Assembly: GCA_021774205.1 (NCBI GenBank)
Contig: JAJFJI010000369.1
Coordinates: forward strand, 1 to 6,658
Source of the DNA: Nitrosomonas sp.
Lineage (GTDB): Bacteria > Pseudomonadota > Gammaproteobacteria > Burkholderiales > Nitrosomonadaceae
Length of the DNA stretch: 6,658 nt
Reading direction: 5' to 3'
The position numbers and the translations under genes are program-made. This document shows, piece after piece, positions 1-4,876 of this stretch (its first letter is position 1; each line of letters opens with the position of its first letter). Under the pieces are notes generated by a model. That model searched no databases and was not told the DNA's origin. It saw nothing but the letters and a program-made list of their open reading frames with translations.

Positions 1-295
1 ACTGTATTTGGCGATTAATGACATTGATCACACCAAGACAAAAGCCATGTCACCGCAGACTAACGGTATCTGTGAGCGTTTCCACAAAACAATCCTAAAT
101 GAGTTTTATCAAATCACATTCAGGAAAAAACTTTATTCAACCATGGAGGAACTACAGAAAGATCTAGACGAATGGATAAATTACTATAACAATGAACGCA
201 CCCATCAAGGAAAAATGTGCTGTGGCCGCACACAACTAGAAACATTGCTTGATGGACAATCGATTTGGGCTGAAAAGAATTTAGCTCAAATCTAA
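1..295 (+). CDS. IS481-family transposase, C-terminal part (truncated by window start)
   Basis: This is the C-terminal end of a DDE transposase, the enzyme that cuts and joins the ends of an insertion sequence. The frame is open to the first base of the window, so the TTG at 8 is an internal leucine and not a start. The catalytic-core signature SPQTNGICERFHKTIL lies at about codons 18-33 of the visible part. Its glutamate is the last residue of the DDE triad; the two aspartates lie outside the window. The motif WINYYNNERTHQGKMCCGRT is typical of the rve_3 tail of IS481-type elements, and the ending WAEKNLAQI is also characteristic. The gene stops with TAA at 293-295, 55 bp before the probable element end, which is normal for these compact one-gene elements. 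Whether the whole transposase is intact cannot be judged here. Family assignment is from motif recognition and is confident. Confidence 0.9.
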   Translation, partial: LYLAINDIDHTKTKAMSPQTNGICERFHKTILNEFYQITFRKKLYSTMEELQKDLDEWINYYNNERTHQGKMCCGRTQLETLLDGQSIWAEKNLAQI

Positions 296-350
296 ACTGA
301 CAGACGCCTAAAAAAACGGGTAACTGTCAGATCAGGTCTGAGCTAGTACA
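296..350 (+). mobile_element. Probable right end of the IS481-family element
   Basis: The 55 bases after the transposase stop look like the terminal segment of the element. CTGACAG at 297-303 and CTGTCAG at 324-330 form a perfect 7-bp inverted repeat around an A-rich loop. They are followed by CAGATCAGGTCTG, itself partly symmetric (CAGA/TCTG), and then GAGCTAGTACA ending at 350. IS481-family elements commonly end in TGT...ACA, so 350 is my inferred outer boundary. The left end and any target-site duplication lie outside the window, so the boundary cannot be confirmed by pairing the two terminal repeats. Confidence 0.55.
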
Positions 351-435
351 ACCAAACCTAGTATTGTTGCATTTATGATTACTCTCCTGCAACTTCATGA
401 ATTAGCATATCACCTTGCCAGATAGGGTAAATAAC

Positions 436-819
436 TCATTTGGATGTAAATTGATGCATCTCTTCTAACGCATCAGCAATATGCTCGCCAGCGATATCCG
501 TATGCCCCATTTTAGCGTGTCTTATAGCTTCAACCAAGTGTTGGATTGACTCAGTTATATAAACCCTTCCCTCCGTGTTTCCATGCTCAATCGCTTCAAT
601 CTCTGCTTTTTGAACATACTCTAAGCTCTTCTTCGCATGTTTATGGATATGATTCGCATGCGCTTTATGTGATTTGGCCTCCTTTGCATGTTCGATTGCT
701 TCTGCCATGAAACCAACTCCTCCAGATTCAGTTTCCCCTGAATATCCAGATGCATTGATTTGACCACTGAAGAAAAGCGCTAAAATTCCGGCTGCTAAAA
801 TAGTTGATATATTTTTCAT
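436..819 (-). CDS. SmbP-like small secreted metal-binding protein (histidine-rich)
   Basis: A 127-residue protein, predicted to be exported. Residues 1-23 form a signal peptide (charged MKN, hydrophobic ILAAGILALFF, probable cleavage after INA), leaving about 104 mature residues. The mature part has 12 histidines and no cysteine. They fall in helical, repeat-like segments such as EAIEHAKEAKSHKAHANHIH near the start and EAIRHAKMGHTD and GEHIADALEEMHQ near the end. This layout of repeated E-A-x-x-H-A units matches SmbP, the small periplasmic metal-binding protein of Nitrosomonas europaea that binds copper and other divalent metals. Copper or nickel buffering in the periplasm is inferred from that resemblance. 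I chose the ATG at 819 over an in-frame ATG at 864 because it begins the signal peptide directly and has a GGGG tract 8 nt upstream. The gene stands alone, 85 bp from the IS end. A four-helix fold is likely but not shown. Confidence 0.75.
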   Translation of the reverse strand: MKNISTILAAGILALFFSGQINASGYSGETESGGVGFMAEAIEHAKEAKSHKAHANHIHKHAKKSLEYVQKAEIEAIEHGNTEGRVYITESIQHLVEAIRHAKMGHTDIAGEHIADALEEMHQFTSK

Positions 820-887
820 GATATATACCCCACTGTTTGTTGATAAAAGCAGAACATGTGCCATCTTTTTTTACGGCCATTGATTAT

Positions 888-915
888 TCTATAGACATCA
901 CCTCCATATTCAGGT
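888..915 (-). promoter_or_regulatory. Candidate promoter/operator dyad upstream of the SmbP-like gene
   Basis: Bases 900-915 read ACCTCCATATTCAGGT, a 16-bp imperfect dyad in which ACCT/AGGT and the central ATAT pair. On the minus strand a TATAGA hexamer (plus-strand 888-893) lies 6 nt downstream of the dyad and about 70 nt before the SmbP-like start, so it could be a -10 box. No good -35 element is visible, which would fit an activator-dependent promoter. Metal-responsive control is only a guess from the gene product. An alternative reading is chance symmetry in AT-rich DNA. Confidence 0.25.
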
Positions 916-934
916 TAGGTTGAATTAATTGTAA

Positions 935-1274
935 TGGGAATCACCCTTTGACCATTTTTCTCCATTGATCGAATGGATCACTGATATGTTGCGTCTGCCA
1001 TACCTAACTCCGCTTTTAACTTATTTAAATCTGAAGAAAATTTTCCCAGACTCTTCTATCAATGCCGAAAAAGTCAACTTTGTTAACGCTAGCAAGATGC
1101 TTATGCACAACCTCAAGCGTAATGTAAACTTTATTCATACTGCCTCATATTTAAGAATGATTGACAAGCGCCAAGTTCCCTGAGATTATCAATCAGCGTG
1201 CAAAACGTACCAGGATTTTGGGTGAAGCAGCGTTAAACCTAAAATCCTCAGTTAACCGCTACAGTAATAAGTAA
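935..1274 (+). pseudogene. Frameshifted C-terminal remnant of an unrecognised gene
   Basis: Two reading frames join into one plausible protein tail of about 110 residues. The first runs from just after a stop at 932-934 to the TGA at 1181-1183 and reads like natural coding sequence (for example PFDHFSPLIEWITDML, then RNVNFIHTASYLRMIDKRQV). Moving one base forward at about 1179-1181 continues as PEIINQRAKRTRILGEAALN and onward, ending ...RYSNK with TAA at 1272-1274. The join gives a continuous basic helical segment, whereas the unshifted frame stops at once. There is no proper start codon or ribosome site: the only candidate is the TTG at 965, and the frame is already open before it. The 5' part of the gene therefore seems lost. 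I do not recognise the family and assign no function. A sequencing error at the frameshift is an alternative, but the missing start would remain. Confidence 0.45.
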
Positions 1275-1706
1275 TCTCATAAAAAGAAGACTCAAATTTT
1301 TCTATATGACACCCCCCTTTAAGATGAGGAACACTATGATGCTTATAGAACGCCCTTCTTTCTTTTTTACTGCGTTGCAATTCGTTGTAATAACCAGTTA
1401 TTGCGCCTTGCCAAAAAGAAACAACAACGCACGCTAAACACCACCCAACCGAAGATTTAGGTTGAAAAGTTTCCACCGAAGATTGCTAGATACCTGGCAT
1501 TTAGCCGGAGAATTCTGGAGTGGTAACAATGGGTATTATGACCGAGGCATGAAAGCGTCATTTTGTCAGTGAGGGGAAACATAAGTTCAATTCCCCAATC
1601 TATAAAATTTACACCCCACTTTAGCCAGGAGAAGTATTGAAAAGTCTCATTGGAGAGCCTTTGGCAATTTAATTTGGACCTTTCAAGAACACTCCATCAA
1701 GTTGGA
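1275..1706. other. 432-bp region without a confident gene
   Basis: No reading frame here has convincing start signals. A minus-strand frame at 1476-1252 (GTG start, 74 codons) has a hydrophobic stretch (WCLACVVVSFWQGAITGYY) followed by a basic segment, so a tiny membrane protein is conceivable. It has no ribosome-binding site and its last 23 bases overlap the remnant at 935-1274. Small structures seen: CAACC/GGTTG around 1446-1464, an imperfect direct repeat CCGAAGATT at 1449 and 1477, and GGGGAA/TTCCCC at 1573-1596. None has the T-tract of an intrinsic terminator. Confidence 0.4.
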
Positions 1707-1949
1707 TTACCAGGTGCGATACATTTCGCCGAAAACATCCAAATAGTCGCCGCCAAAAACCGCCCACGGTATACCCACCAACGCTACAAGCATAATGATT
1801 GGTATCACCACTAGCCACAGTAAAAATTTCTTGAACCGGCTTTGATCGCGGTTGATCCCCCACTCCCGCATAGAATACCAGCAAGCACAAATAGTAGAAA
1901 ATTGCGTCTCTGATTCGTCGCCACCAGATACGCTACCCGATACTTGCAT
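1707..1949 (-). CDS. Small single-span membrane protein of unknown function
   Basis: An 80-residue frame begins 16 bp after the asparaginase stop, consistent with the same transcript. The N-terminal half is polar and unremarkable. From about residue 27 the pattern becomes convincing: MREWGINRDQSRFKK, a basic cytoplasmic-side segment, then a single hydrophobic helix of about 25 residues (FLLWLVVIPIIMLVALVGIP at its core), then a short acidic and aromatic tail ending MYRTW. Basic residues before the helix suggest the N-terminus stays in the cytoplasm. Two starts are possible: ATG at 1949, which suits operon spacing, or an internal ATG at 1871, which would give a 54-residue protein made only of the convincing part. 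Neither has a clear Shine-Dalgarno. I do not recognise a family. The hydrophobic helix and position support a real gene, but its size keeps this tentative. Confidence 0.45.
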   Translation of the reverse strand: MQVSGSVSGGDESETQFSTICACWYSMREWGINRDQSRFKKFLLWLVVIPIIMLVALVGIPWAVFGGDYLDVFGEMYRTW

Positions 1950-1965
1950 CAGTTTGAATGAATAA

Positions 1966-2964
1966 TTATGATCCAGTTGGCTCTGCCGAACTATCCCAGC
2001 GGTTGCGGTCCGAAAACCCCGACCAGGTAAAGAACTTAGTTGTGGTGCCTGCACACCAAACCAGCGACTGTTGGTTTGCATCCCTGGCCACAGCAATTGC
2101 CGCCAATTGATAATCCAATTGCCCGGCTTCCTGCAAAGTTTTATTCATTGCCACAGCCAATGACATACCATCCTCCACCCTGGCTGCAATCCTCGGAGCC
2201 AGGCCGATATTCACGATCTCTTCACCATAGCCTGTGCAGCTAACCGCTACTTTATTGGTACAATAGTTACCAGCAATAGTTGGCGTATCACCAACCCGGC
2301 CGACTGCCTCATTTCCCACACCACCAGTGCTGGTGACTGCTGCTAACTTTCCGCAGGAAGAAACTGCGACACATCCTATGGTGCCAGTTGCATCAGCCGT
2401 CGGAATGCCTTCCAGTGTCTGGCGTTTAAGCTCTACCCAACGATCGAATCTTCTCCTAGTCCGCAATTCCGCCCGAGGGACTTGTAAATCACGAGCCAGA
2501 TTGTTGCCACCTTGGCAGTCCAACACACAAAAGCGTTGCCCTTGTAAATAGAAAGCCAGCTCCGAGGGATGCAATACTTCTGTGACATTCATAACAGCTG
2601 AAAACTTCTGCTGCTCACTACTCATAAATGCGGCACTCAGTCTGGGTATTCCATCTTCCTGTAGAGCCGCCCCCAAGCCTGCATTAAATAAAGAATTATC
2701 TTCCAGGTAGCGTGCTCCCAACAACACAATACCTTCGCACTGGTTGTTAACTGGACAATGGCTATCCAAAAACTGGGAGTAGGAATAAGGCACCGCACTC
2801 CATTTTTGAAGGTCCTCACCTATGGAACGAATCGAATTAGACGCAAGTACTACCCGTTCACTTTTCGGATCCATTGGCCCCGCACCTCCATGGATGAGCC
2901 CAAGGATGCCCTGGTCTTTGAAGTCACGTAATAAAATCTTGCCATTCCAAATCCTAGTTCCCAT
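1966..2964 (-). CDS. Isoaspartyl peptidase / L-asparaginase (Ntn-hydrolase, peptidase family T2)
   Basis: A 332-residue enzyme of the plant-type asparaginase family. Members hydrolyse isoaspartyl (beta-aspartyl) dipeptides and L-asparagine, and are made as a precursor that cuts itself to expose a threonine nucleophile. Motifs in order: HGGAG at 25-29; FNAGLGAAL at 93-101; the cleavage site G194|T195 in ATGTIGCVA, with T195 the predicted nucleophile; TSTGG at 211-215; GRVGD at 222-226, whose Arg and Asp bind the substrate alpha-carboxyl and amino groups; and SCTGYGEE at 242-249, part of the oxyanion and substrate pocket. Every expected catalytic segment is present, so the enzyme is probably active, with alpha and beta subunits of about 194 and 138 residues. 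No signal peptide is seen, so it should be cytoplasmic. It lies 17 bp after the DUF2784-like gene. The start ATG at 2964 lacks a strong ribosome site and may rely on translational coupling. Substrate preference cannot be read from the sequence. Confidence 0.93.
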   Translation of the reverse strand: MGTRIWNGKILLRDFKDQGILGLIHGGAGPMDPKSERVVLASNSIRSIGEDLQKWSAVPYSYSQFLDSHCPVNNQCEGIVLLGARYLEDNSLFNAGLGAALQEDGIPRLSAAFMSSEQQKFSAVMNVTEVLHPSELAFYLQGQRFCVLDCQGGNNLARDLQVPRAELRTRRRFDRWVELKRQTLEGIPTADATGTIGCVAVSSCGKLAAVTSTGGVGNEAVGRVGDTPTIAGNYCTNKVAVSCTGYGEEIVNIGLAPRIAARVEDGMSLAVAMNKTLQEAGQLDYQLAAIAVARDANQQSLVWCAGTTTKFFTWSGFSDRNRWDSSAEPTGS

Positions 2965-2982
2965 GGCCCAATATTTACGTCA

Positions 2983-3381
2983 TTAATTTGATTCTGACAA
3001 GTTTCGCGACAAACGGTATCGCCGATAGTCACAAAAATTTAACACAATCGACAAAAGGGTAACAACTGCAATGGCGGTTCCTGCACCCCTGTTTATAAAG
3101 CTAGTCTCCAGCCTCAATCCCATTACATCGTTAAAAAAATAAATGAGAAAGGAGTTAGGTAAATTAGTCTCACCTAGCTCCTGTTTGATTTGCCAGTGCC
3201 AATCCGTCAAAGCGCAATAGCCCAATCCATACCATATCCCCATCACCAACCAGGAAAATAAGGTGAGCCCCACTGAGGCCAAATGCCAGCGCCGTGTGCG
3301 CGTCCAGATCCAACCGGTCAGGTTGAAGCTGATAACGATACAGTGTATTGCAAAAAGAAAAAGGTCCAAGGCTTGGAGCAT
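2983..3381 (-). CDS. DUF2784-like integral membrane protein
   Basis: A 132-residue membrane protein with three likely spans: about residues 4-26, 34-55 and 99-117. The first contains a histidine (FAIHCIVISFN). Between the second and third is the conserved-looking motif GYCALTDWHW at 54-63, followed by a soluble stretch KQELGETNLPNSFLIYF. The early His in helix 1, a histidine just before helix 2 (RRWHLASVG), and the glycine-cysteine-x-leucine-threonine-x-tryptophan motif resemble the DUF2784 family, whose function is unknown. The tail is basic (RRYRLSRN), suggesting a cytoplasmic C-terminus. It is the first gene of a tight run with the asparaginase (17 bp gap), so co-transcription is likely. 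The ATG at 3381 places helix 1 right at the N-terminus and is the natural start, though only a weak purine-rich tract precedes it. The family call is from recall of motifs. Confidence 0.7.
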   Translation of the reverse strand: MLQALDLFLFAIHCIVISFNLTGWIWTRTRRWHLASVGLTLFSWLVMGIWYGLGYCALTDWHWQIKQELGETNLPNSFLIYFFNDVMGLRLETSFINRGAGTAIAVVTLLSIVLNFCDYRRYRLSRNLSESN

Positions 3382-3913
3382 CGTCTCGACTTATCCATTA
3401 TTAATATCTGAAGCGTTCAGCCACCTGGGCATACTATCCAAGATCCAGATCCCGCACCTTGGATCAATACCTTATAATTATCGTAACTCGCGAGTCTTTC
3501 GGCATAGACTCCCGCTTTTCCCCTGCATACTAAAACCACGAGTAAACTTGAATAAAAAAGATTTCAAAAATTAGGGAATCATGCGCTTGAGAATTTTTCG
3601 AGTCACTTTGGCATTGTTGCTCAAAAAAACACAGAGCCGTATGCAGGCCCCTCGGGTTCAGAGTAAAAATTACTGTCAAGTCTGAATTAAAAATAGCACG
3701 TTTCGATTCTCTATGCTAGCCCGATACCATCCCGATTTTCGCCTCTGCTTGGGGCTGGACAAACAATTTTTACCGGCATTTCTCGCCAGAAGACATCTAT
3801 GAGTTAAGACAACAAAAATGAATAAATGGCTCCTTTTATCTAGCAAAGGGTCATATTTGATGAACTTTAGTTTGAACAGGCCATTCAGGAAATAATCCGA
3901 TCCTACTGAGTCG
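3382..3913. other. 532-bp region with no confident gene; several small structures
   Basis: The right half has an unusually long minus-strand open frame at 3957-3676, discussed in the findings; it has no ATG or GTG start. A plus-strand frame at 3581-3685 has AGGG before its ATG but only 34 codons. Dyads seen: ATCCAAG/CTTGGAT at 3436-3464, GAGTCT/AGACTC at 3492-3511, and TTCAGA/TCTGAA at 3657-3686 with a nested AGTAA/TTACT. None is followed by a clear T-tract. TATAAT occurs at 3473-3478 without a matching -35. The promoter for the 3381-1707 unit should lie in the left part of this stretch but I cannot place it. Confidence 0.4.
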
Positions 3914-4558
3914 CTATTGGTACCTTTGTTGGATAGACCCCATTATGCTCAGCAAAGGAAATCGACCGCCAGGCCGTTCAAATGGGCGTGAATATTCAAT
4001 TTTAAATCCATTCTCTTGAATTATTCGCTCAAAATCAGATTGAATCCATTCCTGAACTTCACAATTGTGATTTATGCCTGATATATTTGCCGTTACCCAA
4101 TCAGTTTTTGGACCTCGATGAAGAGCAATCATAATTTTGCCATGGGCCTTCATAATCTTTTTAAGATTACTTAATACCTGTGGGACATCAGCTTGATGAA
4201 TGTGGAGCAAGCTAAAAGAAACCCAAACGCCATCAAAGGTGTCGACAGGCAGACTAATTTCTCTCATATCCATTTGCATAAAATTTGCTTTGGGAACTCT
4301 CCTTTTAGCCATTTTTACATATTCTGGGGTGATGTCTATTCCAGTCACATTAAATCCGAGCTTTGCAAAAACTTCTGAATCCTGCCCAGGCCCACAACCA
4401 CAGTCCAAAATTTTTGCGCTGCTCGGCATAGATTCTATGAATTTTCTTCTATCAGGCTCTAAAAAATCATGCGCATCCTTAAAGAAATCTGAGAAATCCT
4501 GAGCGCCTTGTCCGTAAATTTCAGAAACTTCATTTTTATATTTTTTTGTGCTGTCCAT
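3914..4558 (-). CDS. Class I SAM-dependent methyltransferase
   Basis: A 214-residue cytoplasmic enzyme with the Rossmann-like fold that binds S-adenosylmethionine. Motif I is KILDCGCGPGQD at 49-60, the glycine-rich SAM loop. The acidic residue that holds the ribose is D75 in GIDITPEYV. Motif II lies in MDMREISLPVDTFDGVW at 96-112, followed by SFSLLHI at 114-120, the helix typical of Methyltransf_11/25-type enzymes. Motif III is the strand GKIMIALHRG at 140-149. The N-terminal 40 residues (SEIYGQGAQDFSDFF) form the usual lid over the active site. The C-terminal part varies among relatives and gives no substrate clue; the end RFPLLSIMGS resembles small-molecule methyltransferases rather than rRNA or DNA enzymes, which is inference only. 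The ATG at 4558 has no clear Shine-Dalgarno. It is transcribed away from the MFS gene and no partner enzyme is adjacent. Confidence 0.88.
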   Translation of the reverse strand: MDSTKKYKNEVSEIYGQGAQDFSDFFKDAHDFLEPDRRKFIESMPSSAKILDCGCGPGQDSEVFAKLGFNVTGIDITPEYVKMAKRRVPKANFMQMDMREISLPVDTFDGVWVSFSLLHIHQADVPQVLSNLKKIMKAHGKIMIALHRGPKTDWVTANISGINHNCEVQEWIQSDFERIIQENGFKIEYSRPFERPGGRFPLLSIMGSIQQRYQ

Positions 4559-4669
4559 AAAAAGAAGCTAAAGTACCAAGCTAGTGTATGAGACCGAAGG
4601 GTATGGTAATCGCGTTGTGTAGCCGCTCAAAAATTCGCCAGACTAATGATTTTAACAATCTAATGCCCA

Positions 4670-4693
4670 AGCCGATAGTCTGTTGTATCGGCT
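4670..4693. repeat. Perfect 8-bp inverted repeat, 8-nt loop
   Basis: AGCCGATA at 4670-4677 and TATCGGCT at 4686-4693 pair perfectly around GTCTGTTG. The stem has five GC pairs in otherwise AT-rich DNA. On neither strand is it followed by a uniform T-tract, so it is not a textbook terminator. It lies about 80 bp upstream of the putative MFS promoter, where a protein-binding site is possible. Confidence 0.5.
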
Positions 4694-4727
4694 CCAGAAT
4701 AACAGCTTTCTTAATAATGATAAATAC

Positions 4728-4780
4728 AGGTGAATTCGATAATCACCTAAAAGGTAATTAGATTTGTGAGGCTGTATAAT
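4728..4780 (+). promoter_or_regulatory. Candidate promoter with overlapping operator dyads for the MFS gene
   Basis: A consensus -10 hexamer TATAAT lies at 4775-4780, 96 nt before the MFS start codon. The place where a -35 should be (about 4752-4757, AGGTAA) is poor, but it is inside a dyad: AATCACCTAAAAGGTAATT at 4741-4759 is symmetric at seven of eight paired positions (AATNACCT, three-base spacer, AGGTNATT). A second overlapping inverted repeat pairs AGGTGA at 4728-4733 with TCACCT at 4743-4748. Together they give three RGGTRA-like half-sites in 30 bp. This resembles an activator- or repressor-controlled promoter; the regulator is not encoded in this window. Confidence 0.4.
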
Positions 4781-4876
4781 CCAGGCAATTAGTTTAGCTG
4801 GCGCATGCAATTTGTCATTTAGATTTAGTTTCACCACGCAACTTAACTCATCAACTTCCAGGGCTAACCAAGCTTG

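Larger units (their letters stand above)
4559..4876. other. 318-bp divergent intergenic region between methyltransferase and MFS genes
   Basis: This stretch must hold promoters in both directions and its probable control elements are listed separately. I see no convincing coding frame: the long minus-strand frame crossing it and the start of the MFS gene (4972-4652) has no family likeness and overlaps clear permease sequence. A minus-strand TACACT about 28 nt before the methyltransferase start could be a -10 box, but no matching -35 is seen. Confidence 0.4.

Noticed and set aside
884..898. Strong GGAGG tract followed by a 4-codon minus-strand ORF (MSIE) upstream of the SmbP-like gene
   Set aside because: The spacing between GGAGG and the ATG is only two bases, and the tract lies upstream of the likely promoter -10 box. 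It is more likely part of the regulatory dyad than a leader peptide.
1573..1596. GGGGAA/TTCCCC with GTTCAATTCC, resembling a tRNA T-arm
   Set aside because: The stem geometry does not match a T-arm (loop of 12), and no acceptor, D or anticodon arm can be found upstream.
1707..2096. 129-codon minus-strand frame starting inside the asparaginase gene
   Set aside because: Its first 49 codons lie antisense-free but out of frame within a clear enzyme gene and show no family likeness. Only the part from 1949 or 1871 onward is plausible, and it is annotated that way.
3492..3520. Terminator-like hairpin GAGTCT/AGACTC followed by CCCGCTTTTCC
   Set aside because: The stem is only six pairs, the T-run is four bases, and no plus-strand gene lies upstream to be terminated.
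3263..3574. 103-codon plus-strand frame
   Set aside because: It runs antisense through the DUF2784-like gene and into AT-rich intergenic DNA, with no motif, signal peptide or ribosome site.
3581..3685. 34-codon plus-strand frame preceded by AGGG, with a hydrophobic start (MRLRIFRVTLALLL)
   Set aside because: The ribosome site is tempting, but the hydrophobic stretch is short, the rest is basic and unstructured, and the antisense frame looks more protein-like.
4620..4700. Possible integron attC site around TTTTAACAATC and the adjacent hairpin
   Set aside because: The core sites do not fit RYYYAAC/GTTRRRY and no second complementary pair is present.
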